Positions 30,037 to 41,279 of a stretch of 43,237 nucleotides of DNA are shown piece by piece. Source of the stretch: Chara braunii. Its lineage: Eukaryota; Streptophyta; Charophyceae; Charales; Characeae. Location of the stretch: NCBI GenBank assembly GCA_003427395.1, contig BFEA01000050.1, positions 939,218 to 982,454 of the forward strand. The letters are read 5' to 3'. Each line of letters begins with the position of its first letter. The first letter of the stretch is position 1. Both the position numbers and the translations under genes were made by a program. The notes under the pieces are model-generated. The model was not told where the DNA came from. It made no database searches and saw nothing but the letters and a program-made list of their open reading frames with translations.

Positions 30037-30770
30037 TGCCAGGGGAGGCACTAACAGTGGCGCATCGCTAAGCGGCCGAGTGCCCGAAGTTGTTGGCGCT
30101 AGACCTAGGGTTTTGCCCAGGCTAAGGCCACCATACCTAGTTGGCTCTAGTGGCCCACGACGACCATGTCTATGAGTTGTGGATTTGGAGTTTGTCCAAC
30201 ATGCCTCGAGGAGGAGTGTCTGCTGGCGGTGGGTGTGGTGCGTTGCATGTGATAAATGAATGACTTGGAACGCTGGTGCATCTCTCCTTTTATACACTAT
30301 ATGCAACCAAGATCAGGGCGCGATTGGCGCTGCTGGTCTCAAATATGGACCCTTTTTTTTTTTTTTTTTTTAATGCAGCTTATTTCTCAAGCAACATTTT
30401 TTTTTTTTTTGGGGGGGGGACAAAGCTTCAACCTATTTGTGGGGAGCCGCACGTGCTGGGAACCGGGCCCAGCGTCCCTTTTGAAACATGTTTGAGAACG
30501 TTTACAGAAAAACTTGAGATACCGGGGCCTACCCGGCTTTGTTGAGAAAAGAACCATAAGCAATTACTAGCCTATTCGACGAAGAACCCCACGAGATAGG
30601 CTAAAATTCAGAAAAAGTCTGAAAAAATCTGAAACACTACGAGAAAATTTATTTCTGAGTTACATGAAGGGACTATAAGAGCCTCTTTTTTTGAGCCTAC
30701 AAATCTAAAAAACCCTCGAAATCCCTAGCAAACCCTTCTTAAATTTTTCAGCACTGTATTACTCCCTGCC
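30037..30770. other. Noncoding interval
   Basis: No credible gene. Contains poly-T runs (30353-30371, 30398-30411), a poly-G run (30412-30419) and the second copy of the dispersed motif at 30438-30481. Confidence 0.5.
30438..30481 (+). repeat. Dispersed motif, copy 2
   Basis: GTGGGGAGCCGCACGTGCTGG ending in CCAGCGTCCCT, similar to 784-826. Confidence 0.5.
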
Positions 30771-30774
30771 GAGC

Positions 30775-31475
30775 TCTTCCAGGCCTCACAGCCCCACCCT
30801 GTTGGGTTACAGGGCAACACGACTCGCCCCAGCTCCGATCGGCGTTGTCTGAGCAGCACCCTTGGTTGTCCCTTGGAATGCCCACCCCAAAGCATTCCGA
30901 GATCTCTCTACCAGGCCTCACACTCTTCCATCAACAGGTTACAGGGCAACACCCCAGCACCGGCCAGCGTCGTTCTGGCTTCGAACAGCCGCAGATCACC
31001 GAGTATAGCAGCAATGGAGCCGTCTAAGATGAGTTGCTAGGAGTCCACAAAATTGTAAAGCATTTGTAACACCACCATTAAACACAACCCTATAGATCAT
31101 AGGAACATTCAAACCGGAAACAAAACACCTACCTTAGTACTTTCAGCAGCCCAACCCTATCTGCTTCCCCCTTATGTCCTGATACTCAATCTTTCCCAGG
31201 CCTCACACCCCCAACTGGTAGGTTACAGAGTGGCATGGCCCACCCCAGAAACCCCCCACCTACTAGGTAGGCTACAGGGCAAAGCGACCCGCCCCATCTC
31301 CGGCCAACAGCGACTGAATACCAGCTCACCAATGGACACTAGAGAGCCTTCCACCCTCGACAACTTTCCAGATCTCTCTCCCAGGTCTCATACCCCCGTA
31401 CAACTCGAGTTACAGGGCAGCGCGACCAAGCCCCAGCACCGACCAACATCGTCCTGGCCTCGTCCATTCGCAAAC
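30775..31475. repeat. Degenerate tandem repeat
   Basis: The phrase CCAGGCCTCACA, then some 15-30 bases, then GGTTACAGGGCAAC and CCCCAGC(A/T)CCGGCCA recurs at about 30779, 30912, 31197, 31265 (partial) and 31381. Spacings are uneven (about 130-285) with unrelated sequence between units. The copies are diverged and no frame is shared, so this looks like an old satellite-like repeat. Confidence 0.6.
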
Positions 31476-31757
31476 CACCAGGACCAAAGACATCAGCAGA
31501 TAGCAGCCAAGCCCCCTCACCACCATAGATGTAGTTCCGATCATAGTGCCAAGGTTTTTTTTTATCGAGACGGGTGTGAGCGTCCTTGATTAGCACGGAT
31601 CGGTTTTCCTGCACGCTGAGTCCCCAGGGCAGGGGAATTATGGTTTCCCGTACGTCTTGTTCCTTTGTCAAGGAAAACTATGTGCTGACTTGCTGAAGAC
31701 GAGTGGTTTTTATATCTTGTCTCATTTTATGAGGCTAATAGACTTTGAACTGCTGCT

Positions 31758-32065
31758 TGTGGCGGACCCACCGGGAAGGTGCTCCGCCTGGGATGCTGAT
31801 AGAGATGGAGGATGAGGGAAGGGCGAAATGGCACAGCGCAGCTCCCACGCAAGACTCCAATGCACATACTCCAAATCGTGCAAATGTAGAATGATGCAGA
31901 ATACAGACAACAGCTGGGGTATACCCCAGCGGACCGACGGGACTGGACTGGACTGGCTGGTACCGACAGAGGTACCAGCCTGGACTGGACTGCCCCGAAT
32001 TAAACACAGGCCTGTGAGGAGAGGCCAAGGGGCTGGTCTCACAGGCCAACCAGAGGTCCGCTACA
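31758..32065 (-). repeat. 3-prime LTR of chromovirus B
   Basis: 308 bp, on the minus strand starting TGTAGCGGACC and ending GGGTCCGCCACA, with near-perfect inverted ends. About 95 percent like the other LTR by eye. Confidence 0.95.
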
Positions 32066-33200
32066 CGATCCTCAACCTGTGATGGATCGCCTAGATACAA
32101 ACACGCTTTCGCCAAGAAGCGGAACTCTACCAAAGAAAAAGAAAACTTGAGTAGTCTACGATGCGGAGCAAGCTCCACGCTGAGTCCATGCGATGCAACC
32201 TAGGATAGAAAATGTCACAAAACAGCAATGTGACAGCTAACAGCCTAAGTAAATGCAGAAGCACCTAACTAGCATACATCTCCTAGGAAAGCAGAAGCAA
32301 CTAACTAGCATACATGTCCTAGGAAAGGAGAAAGTAATGACAACTAGATCCTAGAATGTTGGAGGCACTAGCCTCAGTCTGGAAACAGCTGACTAGTGTA
32401 TAAATCCTAAGAACAGCAAAAGCAGAACAGCTAAATCCTAGAAATGTCAGAGGCAGTAACCTCAATCTGAGAGCAACAAAGGAACCATATGTCACATGAG
32501 AAGTGTGTCGCAAACCAAAGGGTGGGATGATCTCTAAGGGTGGCGAATGCAGCCTAGGGGTCGAAAACTCCTAAGGGCATCCACACATAGTGACAGGGAG
32601 ACACATGTCATCATGCTCAATGAGGGTAGGGAACTGGGAGCGAACAGAACAAATGACCCTAATAGATAGACCATCACGGCGGGCAATGCTCGAATAAAGG
32701 GGTAACCGCTGTGGAGGGTCGACCATGCAAGGGAACAAGGGATCCTGATATACTGGGCGCACCTAGATGAAGCATGCGGGGCTGCCTAACTAGGGCGTGA
32801 GGGCCGACAGAGGGTAGAAAGGTGATGGGTAAGGAAATCATGCAAATGACTCCTAAAGTGAGGGAAGTCGGAGCTAGATCCGTAAGATGGGAAGCCAGGG
32901 CAACGCTACAGTCCCGATGTCTATGCGTATACCAAGGGAGAGTCCAACTCAGAGGAACCCGGCTAAAGGGAGACCATCATGCGACACAACCAGGGTACTG
33001 TACAGGGTAAAGTGGTAAGAGAGTGATGACGTCTGAAGTAGGCAGAGCTGATCGTGACGAAGTCCATAAAGCTGTCGATGACGTCCGCGATGAGAAGTCT
33101 TGAATATCGTCGAGGAAGAGCCGCAACGTCGATGAGCTGAAGTAGCAAAACTGATCGATGAAGTACTGAGAAGTCAAAGACGTGGGAAGGTAAGTCAGAG
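32066..33200 (-). other. Untranslated 3-prime region of chromovirus B
   Basis: About 1.1 kb between chromodomain frame and LTR with no supported gene. It carries repeated phrases such as CAACTAACTAGCATACAT(C/G)TCCTAGGAAA at 32262 and 32300 and a related CTGACTAGTGTATAAATCCTA at 32389. The bases before the LTR are only weakly purine-rich. Confidence 0.5.
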
Positions 33201-33974
33201 TCAATCGTCGTATCGAGCAGGACGACGACGAGTGCGCTGTGGACGCTCAGAAGCATCCGGCTGCTGCTGAAGGTCTGCCTCAAATGGAGCACGCTTGACT
33301 TCAGCGGTCTCCTCAACCGGGGGAGAAGGAGGAGGGTCAGTGGGCTGAGGAGGAGCAGTGAACCCAGCACGACGAGCACGGTCATAGGCACGCACCAACA
33401 TGCGAGCGTGCTGCAAGTGCTCGAGGGGCTCCCTGGTAGCCTCCTCATCAGGGTAACCCTTCCAACGTACGAGATACTCGACGTGGGGAGGGTTGTCGTC
33501 GGTGACTCGACGACCAATGATGTCTGAAACGAGGAACTCCTCGTGGTCGTCCACCATGATGGGTGAAGGACGCTCGTATGGTCGTCCAGCGAAACGCTCA
33601 GACGGTCTGCGGTAAGGACGCAGTAACGAGACGTGGTAGACATCGTGCACACGAGTCTGACGTAGGTAGTCGGGCAGCTTCACACGGAAGCTGACCGGGC
33701 TAGATGCCGTATCAGAACCGACGGCCTGGAGAATGCGGCATGGACCAAAGAAGCGACGCTGAAACTTGCGAAGCGTGTCCGCTTCGAGCTGTAAGTGGCG
33801 GGCCTCGATAAGCACATCATCACCGACTTTGAATGGATGATCCATCCTCGATCGGTTCGCACATGCTGCCATGCGAGTCTGGGAAGCGGCTATGTGCTCA
33901 TGTGCGGTCTTCATGATCGATGTCATGTGTGCAACCCAATCATCCAGCGCGGGACAACTCGTGTCGGGGTGCAT
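33201..33974 (-). pseudogene. Integrase C-terminal region and chromodomain, chromovirus B
   Basis: A 257-codon open frame. Residues 45-120 are the integrase C-terminal domain (HPFKVGDDVLIEARHL, FFGPCRIL, RVHDVYHVSLLRPY). Residues 145-200 (33375-33542) are a chromodomain: EEFLVSDIIGRR, HVEYLVRWKGYPDEEAT, EPLEHLQHA, VRAYDRA. The WKGY aromatic residues are kept; the usual TWEP reads TREP. A Pro/Glu-rich and basic tail follows. It is separated from the integrase core by one TGA near 33982. Confidence 0.85.
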
Positions 33975-33983
33975 CTGTGACGG

Positions 33984-34685
33984 TCAAAGGAAGTCCGCGA
34001 GAACACGAGGGTGATATTCGAGGTCGCAATAGTAAGGCGACATCCCCGTGGCTGGCGAGGCGACGTGGTTGTAGGCTATCTCCGCGTGGGCAACATGGAG
34101 ATCCCACTGCTGGTCGTCACGAACACTCTTTCGGAGAATGTCTCCGAGAGTCCTGTTCGTGACCTCGGTCTGACCATCAGTCTGGGGATGGTAAGACGAG
34201 GAGAAGCGGAGCTGGGTGCCGTAAACCTCGTGGAGCCGGCGCCAGAATCGGTTGGTAAAGCGCGGGTCACGTTCATATATGATGCTCAGAGGTACGTCGT
34301 GGTCACGCACAACTCGGTCAAACACGATGTCGGCGACCTCACGTGCACTGATGGCATAGCGACACGGAACAAAGTGTGCACGTTTCGTGAAGCAGTCGAC
34401 GACGACCAAGATAGCATCATGACCGCGGGGGGTCGGAGGTCGAGGAGGCTAGATAAAGTCCATCGAGATGGACTGCCAACGACCCTCAGGGATAGGAAGA
34501 GGCTGGAGCAAACCATAAGGCAAATGGTTCGCATTGTTCACCTCCTGACAGGTGGGACACTCTGCGACGTAGTCCTTCACAAAGTCCTTGCGCTTCGGCC
34601 AGATGTACAGGCGGCTCACACGAGCCAACGTCTTGTGGAAGCCCATATGACCGACGGCTGCCTGGTCATGGAACTCTGCTACTGC
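33984..34685 (-). pseudogene. Integrase core of chromovirus B
   Basis: Zinc-binding segment GFHKTLARVSRLYIWP with CPTC, then WQSISMDFI and a TAG at about 34450. The catalytic core shows VVVDCFTKRAHFVP (first Asp), IIYERDPRFTNRFW where relatives have SDRDPRF (second catalytic Asp replaced by Glu), and SSSYHPQTDGQTE (catalytic Glu), with 35 residues between the last two. Substitution at the second Asp should abolish strand transfer. Confidence 0.85.
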
Positions 34686-35720
34686 TCAGACACGTAGCTG
34701 TCCAGTGGAGGGAACGCAAATACGGGGCTCTCTGGTGCCCTGTGAGCCGTGCCAGTACACAAGACCGTTGTCCCCGAGAGAGTAGTTCGGGACGATTTTG
34801 CCACTTTGAAGGGTCGCGTGGATGTCGCGATAGTCTGGGCAGTGGCGGTACTGAGTGCGAAACTCGTCGATCACCGAGTGGTGGACAATGGTGACCAAGA
34901 TGGAGGAGAGCTGGATCTGCTCCTGGTCGTGGTCAGGGCGTCGGGATAGGGCATCTACGCCTCGATTAGTCTTACCCTTGATGTGCTCAGTGGTGAAACT
35001 AAACTCGGATAGGTCGCGCCACCAGCGAGCCTGTAGAAGAGTGAGCTTCAGTTTTGTCAGAAAAGCCTGGACAACAGAGTTGTCCGTACGCACCGTGAAC
35101 GGTGCCCCGTGCAGGTAGTGACGCCAGTGCCGAGCGGCATAAACTACTGCGAGAACCTCACGTTCATCAGCAGTGTAGTTTATCTCGGCGGGCAGGAGCT
35201 GACGGAAGTAAAGGGCTATCGGACAATCACCTGAGCAAGACTCGACAGTGCTATCCTCGACGATGGTAGGATAACAGTCAATAGAAGGCTCGTCGGTAGC
35301 TGGACAAGTAGGCGTCAGTCGAGAAGCAGTGGTAGGGGTAGGTAGTGGGAAGCGAGGGATACGAGGATGAGAGGAATCAGGAGAGGAGGGAAAAATCTGA
35401 GAAAGCACTGTTCCTACAGCAAAGTTTGACACATCGGTGGTAAGGAGAAAAGGGCGGTCAAAATTGGGTAGAACCGGTGCGCATGTCACCGCCTTCTTGA
35501 GGGCGCGGAAGACGTCCTCGTGGAGGGGTGTCCAAACCCATGGTGGGTTCTTCCGGAGGAGGGTGGAGGTAAGGACGTAGGAATACCTAGCGTATCCCTC
35601 GATGAAATTACTATAGTAACTGGTAAGGCCTGGGAAGCTGCGAAGTTGCTTGGCGGATGTGGGGACGGACCACTCCGCGATAGCAGTGATCTTCGCGGTC
35701 CATGTGGAGACCCTGGTCAT
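34686..35720 (-). pseudogene. RNase H domain, chromovirus B
   Basis: A 344-codon frame. The connection domain (LTSYYSNFIEGYARYSYVLT) is followed by PFLLTTDVSNFAVGTVLSQI (catalytic Asp), an extra Ser/Pro-rich insert of about 55 residues, INYTADEREVLAVVYAARHW, FTVRTDNSVVQAF and KGKTNRGVDALSRR. The insert within RNase H is longer than usual. It ends at a stop before the integrase. Confidence 0.85.
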
Positions 35721-36654
35721 ACACGTAGTGTCCTAAGAAATCCACTTTGCGTTGGGCAAAGCGGCACTTGCTCAGCTTGGCTTAGAAGTCATGTCTGCGC
35801 AAGCGGTCAAGGACGTCGCAAAGGTGTCTGAGGTGCTCCTCAAGGGTACGACTGTAGACCATGATATCTTCAAGGTAGACGAGAACGTACTGCTCCAGGA
35901 TGTCCTTGGAAATGTCGTTCAACGCCCTCTAAAAGGTAGTAGCGGGTGCGTTGGTGAGGCCGAATGGCATCACCGTAAACTCGTAGTGGCCGAAGCACGA
36001 TCGGAACGCTGTCTTCGACTGGTCCGCTGCAGCGACGTGGATCAGATGATAACCACTACGAAGATCCATCTTCGTAAAGAAGCGGTTGCCTGCTAGACGG
36101 TCGAACAACTCGTCGGAACGAGGCATGGGGTAGCTGTTCTTAACCGTGTAGCGGTTGAGACCGCGATAGTCGATGCAGAGACGGAGAGTTCCATCCGCTT
36201 TGCGACCAAAGAGGACGGGTGCACCCCACGGGGAGTTGCTGGGTTTAATGAAACCCAGTCTCAGGAGCTCCTCAAGCTGACGCTGGAGTTCGGTGGCCTC
36301 GAGGATCGAGAGTTTGTGGGGTGCCTGGTGGTGGACACGATAGTCAGGCACAAGCTGGATGAAGTGCTCGACGTCGCGCATCGGTGGGATGCCAGCGTGC
36401 GAGAACGACGATGGAAAAACGTTGTGGTACTGTCGAATGAGGTCACGAACTGTGGGCTCCAAGTCGACCGTATAGCGTGCGAGTTCCTCAGCGTCAGCGG
36501 CGGCGCGCGACGACGGGGCGGACTCGACGAACGGTGGAGGGTGGGAAGTAGAGATGGGAGCCATGGAGATCGAAAGAGGATCTGGCTCCAGAGGGTTGAG
36601 CTCGGCGTTGGGATAGGGTGGATCATAGTGTAAGAGATCCGTCACGTTCACCAT
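35721..36654 (-). pseudogene. Reverse transcriptase of chromovirus B
   Basis: Starts [17 protein letters not shown] motifs: [65 protein letters not shown] (first Asp intact), [16 protein letters not shown]. After a frame change near 35929 comes VYLEDIMVYS, where the catalytic YLDD reads YLED. A TAA near 35785 and a shift near 35700 precede the RNase H frame. Confidence 0.85.
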
Positions 36655-37200
36655 AAAGAAGGTGACGTCGTCCTGTCGGAGGAAGTGAGCAAACTACTGA
36701 GGCGAGGTGACAGTAATACAAGGAGATAGTGTGGGCGCAGAAGGCATGGTGTCGCAGTGGTACCTATGAAAAGTACGCGATACGTCTGTCCACACTTCGT
36801 TTTGAGAACGAGAGTGTTGGTCGCCCAATCGGCCTTGGTGCTGCGGAACCAACGAGACCACGGAGTGCCGGGAATGAAGCCGTACCCCGTCTCCATCACA
36901 TCGAAATGTACAGAGGAGCGGTGGCGACGAGACGCCGGGGGACGATCAATCGACTCGAGAGTGAGGAAGAAAGGGAGGTTGGTGACCATCTGATCGAAGG
37001 AGCGCTGGGTCTTGTCATCCCCTAGGGTGACAGAGATGGGAGTCAGAGACCCCGTCGTGGGTAAGCGGGCTTCTTTCACCACACGTGGGTGAACGAAGTC
37101 GCCCTAAGAACCGGAATCCCACCGCGCTGAGTACACCCTCGTGGAGGTCCCCAGTCATACGGGGATGATTGGGAGGGTGCGATCAGGGTCAGAGAGGATG
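36648..37200 (-). pseudogene. Protease of chromovirus B
   Basis: The active site reads DSGS followed by a TAG and GDFV (37098-37118); relatives have an amino acid at the stop position. The downstream open frame to 36648 contains VVKEARLPT, LGDDKTQRSFDQMV, DVMETGYGFIPGTPW and TLVLKTKCGQTYRVLF, matching the later part of a retropepsin domain and linker. Confidence 0.7.
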
Positions 37201-37532
37201 GTGAGAAGGCGACACAGTGCAACGACATGGAGGATGAGTCGTTCCTGACGAGCCTCGAGCATGCTGAAGTCCAGAAGAGAGGACACAATGTTCTCGCGAG
37301 TAGCGAGATGCTCGCTGCAACGGGCTGAGCGAATGGCTCGACGCGTCGATAGTCGCGGTGGGGTAGGAGGGGAGACGGTGGTCTGCGGAGGCGCATACGG
37401 TACTGCGACAGAGGGGTGAGTACACGCTGTGGGATCCTGCGAGACCTCAACTCCAGTAGCGAGAGGGGCAAACCGCGACGGGAATGTTGGAAAGCCGACT
37501 AGAGGAGGGCGCGGGTGTACATTGCACCGTGG

Positions 37533-39581
37533 CTAGGAGGCGCCGCGGGGATGTGAGGTGCCGGGGGGTGACGAAGCACGATGCTGGCAGGAAAGGTTAG
37601 CATAGTGGAGGTCAAGGGTGGTGGTGTAAGGGCACCGCGAGGAGGTATGACCGTCCTGACGGCATCGCAAACACCCACACCGGCCCAAAATAGTCGCGCG
37701 CTCCTCAACGGAAAGAACACCGTGAGGAGGGACAAAACCCTGAGGGAGATCCTGCTGAGGGACCTCAGGGGGCGACGTGCTAGCGTGACCAGGACGGCTG
37801 CGTGCCCGGGAAAGGGTGGAGAGGATGAGCTGGAGGCGCTCAGCCATAGGGAGAGTAGAGTCCTCCAGGTGGTGGTGGACGGCCTCGCCGAGGTCGAGGT
37901 CGTCGCTATGGTCACTCTCTGGCGACAGCGGGGCACCAGCATCCTACTCACCATACTCGAGCGCCCTGAAGCGGCGCGAGAAGTGGCGGCCCTGCTGCGC
38001 GGAACGGCGGGGGCGAGCGAGGAAAGGGGAACGGCGCTGGGAAGTGCCGTGAGAGGAGGAGGAGGTGTAACCATTACGCTGGGGCTGGGAGGAGGAGGCG
38101 AGGTGAAGACGGGCCCGCATCCGCAGATGGTCTCTGGCGGCCTCGTAAGCCTGCGGGGCCGATGTGAACTCGTATCGCCATAACTCACAGCGGTACTTGA
38201 GCGGGAGGTTTGCCAAGAAACGATCGATAAGGGCAGCCTCGGGGAGGAACGCTACGTCATAAATGAGGCAGGCGTCGTGAAAGACCTGGATGTGGCGATC
38301 CAAGCTGGCAGCGCCACTAGAGCCGGACTAGCGTGTAGTGACGACACGCTCGAAGGCGTCAGTCACGTCATGCCGGGCTCCGAAGCGATCCTCGAGGAAT
38401 GCTTGAAAATCCATGAAGGTCGAGGTCCGACCCACGAGGAGGGAGTGCGCGTAGAAATCCTCCCAGACCTCGAAAGGACCGCCACGCAGGCGCGTGGAGA
38501 GGTTACCCACCCACGTGTCAGGTGTGGCGCCCATGAGCTGGAGCGTGCGGATGACAGAATGCAGCCATCGAGACACACGTACGCCTGTACTGTCATACAG
38601 GGCAATGTTCGACAAGCGAACGAGTGGTGCGCCACCGTTTTTTCGGCGAGGGGATCAAGGAGCAGAGGCCTATGCCACGGCTGAGTAAGTCGGCGCAGGT
38701 CCTGGAAAAATGGGCGCAACTGACTGTGCGTCCGGGCCGCATGGGGGAGCGGCGGGGGTAACTGCGGCAGGCTGCGAGGGAGCTGCGGTAGAAGAGGTCG
38801 TAGCAACGGCGGGAGTAGGAAGAAGGTAGGATGGGGCTGGATATGGTGCAGGGCGCGGGAAGCGAGCCTGCATGGGAGGAAGGGTAGAGGAAGGAGGGAG
38901 TGCACCCGAAGGCGCGGCCATCTGTGAGGGTGAGAGTGGTTGAAGGCGTAAGAGGGCGAGGTCGGCCCAGATCTGGGCAAGCTCGTCCTCGAGGTGTTCG
39001 ACGTGGATCGAGCAAGGAATTGCAGGAGGAAAAGTGGAGGAAGTAGACGCACGAGCGGCGCGGGGCATCCCAAAGGGGGGAGAGCCAGGTGGCGCTGCGG
39101 TCGTGCGAAGGAGAGGGAGAAGCGGGGCACCCGGAAAAGCTGAGACCATGGTAGCAGGTTGTGGTCCCATGGCCGTAGTGACTGAAATCTGGGCGGGTGC
39201 GCCCGTAGACTGAGGGAGGGCCTGACTCGTGGCCACCGTCGAGCTAGGGGCGTGGACGATCACCAAGATGGCCGGGTCGGGGGCAGCGGAGGAGGAAGCT
39301 CCACCGTGGCCACCCTGTCGGAGGACTGGGGACCCGGACTGGGAGCCAGGAGATGAAGGACACACAGCGTCCAGGAGTTGTTGCATGTCGGCGGCAAGGG
39401 TCGCCACCAACGCCTGTAAGGGCGCGGGGACTGTGAGTTGTGTCTGAATGGGAGCGAGGAGGGAGGTCAGGAGGGTGTGCAGATCCCCCTGGGGCTGATG
39501 GTCCTGGTCCGTCGGCACGGGTGTGGAGCCTGGTGCCGTGGTCGTCGTCGCGTCGACGACGTGTGACACACCGTCGGCCAT
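37533..39581 (-). pseudogene. gag of chromovirus B
   Basis: ATG at 39579-39581 starts a Pro/Ala/Thr/Ser-rich head (MADGVSHVVDATTT) of about 300 residues. A frame change near 38680 leads to the capsid-like domain (SRWLHSVIRTLQLMGATPDT, FYAHSLLVG, FQAFLEDRFGA), a TAG at 38328-38330, then FHDACLIYDVAFLPEAALID and FLANLPLKYRCELW. Past a short break, MAERLQLILSTLSRAR leads to the CCHC knuckle CLRCRQDGHTSSRC at about 37635-37680. RNA-binding and assembly role. Confidence 0.85.
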
Positions 39582-39999
39582 GGGGAGGTGACGGGCCGAA
39601 CTGGAGGGGGCCAGAGGAGGTCCGCATGCGCGGAAGGCGTACGAGGGGTCCGCGGTAGAAAGCGGCGGGCGGCGCTAGCAAGGCTAGCGCGGGCGCCGTC
39701 AAAGGGGGAGGGGTGGTTCGGGTCCAGGGTGCCCGAAGAGGACGGGGAAGTAGGGGGGTTTGAAGAACCCTAAACCCTATAAAAACCCTAAGAAAACCCT
39801 AACCGAATTTTGAGTGGTTACGGTAGGGTACCGGTGACCTAATCAAAAAAATAAAATAGCAAGCATAGGGTGGGAAGGCGGGAGAAAAATAAATAAACAG
39901 CGAGATTTCGGGAGAAAAACAAAAGAAAATAAATAATAAAAATAATTAAGGGAAGAAGTAAACAAAATGTGAAAAAAAAATAATATTTATTTTTTAAAA

Positions 40000-40336
40000 A
40001 TTTTCGGCAACATTTCCCTACCCCCCATAGGGTCAAGAATGTGCCAAGGCGAAAGGAGAGACCAAGATAAGCACACTAAGTTTTAAACTGCCGCAAATAA
40101 AAAAAAATCAAAAAATAAATAAAAATAAATAAATAAGTAGATAAATAAATAAATAAGTAAATAAGTGGGTGAGGAGGTGGAGAGAGATGGGGTATCTGAT
40201 TTTTCAAAAAAATTGGCAGCATTTCGTTACCCCCTTGGGGTCGAAGTGTGCCGAAAGAGACTAAGTAAGAGAAAATCAGAAAATTTTGGCAGCACTTCGT
40301 TACCCCCACGGGATCAAAACGTGTGCCGAAAGCAAG
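40000..40336. repeat. Three diverged leader repeats
   Basis: GGCAACATTTCCCTACCCCC ... GGGTCAAGAATGTGCC at 40006, GGCAGCATTTCGTTACCCCC ... GGGTCGAAGTGTGCCGAAAG at 40214, and GGCAGCACTTCGTTACCCCC ... GGGATCAAAACGTGTGCCGAAAG at 40287. Each is about 50 bases, contains a CCCCC-N-GGG(G) inverted element, and lies after a TTTT run. Confidence 0.75.
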
Positions 40337-40783
40337 AAAGACTAACACCTAATCAGATTTAGGGTTGCCGTAAAGGAAATCGAATTTTCAGAATAAAAAA
40401 AAGAAAATGAAATAAATCAGAAAATCAGAAAAGAGGGTGGGGAGTAAGATAATTCAATTTTTTTTTTGGAAAAGAGAGGAAATATAAATCAAGAGAAGAT
40501 AAAAAGAAGAAAAAGAAAAAAACAGAAATTTTTGAAGTTGGGGGGAAAGGCGATGAAAAGGTGAAGGAGAGAAGAGAGAAATGGGTGGGAGAGAGAAAAA
40601 GATGGAAGTGGAAGGTGGGCGGATGATGTGGTGGTAGTTGGGGCAGAGTAGGGATGGGGAAAGGTGGACAGGGATCAAGAAGCAAAGAGAAAAGGAGGAG
40701 GAAAGAAAAGAAAATAAATGAAGAAAAGAGAGTAAAAGAATGGGTGGTGGGAGAAAAGGTGGGGTGGGGAGAGGGGTATGAGT

Positions 40784-40786
<3 letters not shown>

Positions 40787-40832
<46 letters not shown>
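40787..40832. repeat. (GA)n microsatellite
   Basis: About 23 GA units, read directly, within the chromovirus B leader. Confidence 0.95.
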
Positions 40833-40835
<3 letters not shown>

Positions 40836-41106
40836 GGGTTAGTGATACCTGGCCCTTGGTGTCTCCAAGGGCACAAGGTGTACCAAGACCAGGAGGGTCT
40901 TGGCCTTCGCTGCAGCAAGCCAGCTGGAGGAGGGAGGGGCCTGAGATCTTGATCAGCCCCTAGCAGCAGTTCTGCAGATCCGCAGGGTCTATTGTGTGAG
41001 CAGACCCTCACCGCTGTAGAGCAGCCCCCTAAGCAGGGGGGTCTTCAGTTCCACCACAAGCTGGCGCGTGGCAGTAGAGATGGCCACAGGGACAGCCAAC
41101 AGCAGC

Positions 41107-41135
41107 GGACGGGGGGGGGGGGGGGGGGGGGGCGG
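41107..41135. repeat. Poly-G tract
   Basis: A run of about 22 consecutive G, then GCGGG. A likely slippage or assembly-error site, and able to form a quadruplex. Confidence 0.85.
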
Positions 41136-41194
41136 GTAAATAGCCAGCACGGCACCTCTTCAACACGAGTGTCCCGTATTACAAGGCCATGTAC

Positions 41195-41279
41195 ACACTG
41201 TGGCGAGTGTGTTATCAGGGTGCTTACGCACGCACATGGCCCAACAGGGGCCTGGGTTCAAACCCTAGTGGCAGCAAAA
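41195..41279 (+). other. tRNA-like segment (possible SINE head)
   Basis: GGTTCAAACCC resembles a pol III B box and forms a T-arm: stem CTGGG/CCTAG around the loop TTCAAAC. About 50 bases upstream TGTGGCGAGTGTG resembles an A box. The acceptor ends do not pair, so this is not a functional tRNA. It may be a fossil tRNA or SINE piece within the element leader, or chance. Confidence 0.3.

Noticed and set aside
30775-31475. CRISPR-like array
   Set aside because: Units are diverged and unevenly spaced with no constant repeat length, and the genome is eukaryotic.
32963-33652. 229-codon Ser/Leu-rich frame on the minus strand
   Set aside because: Overlaps the chromodomain frame in another phase, with no domain and a composition typical of shadow frames.
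37499-38188. Long frames on both strands over gag of chromovirus B
   Set aside because: Only the frame with the capsid-like and CCHC knuckle sequences is supported; the others follow from high GC content.
41195-41279. Functional tRNA gene
   Set aside because: Only the T-arm is good. The acceptor arms do not pair and no convincing anticodon arm is seen.
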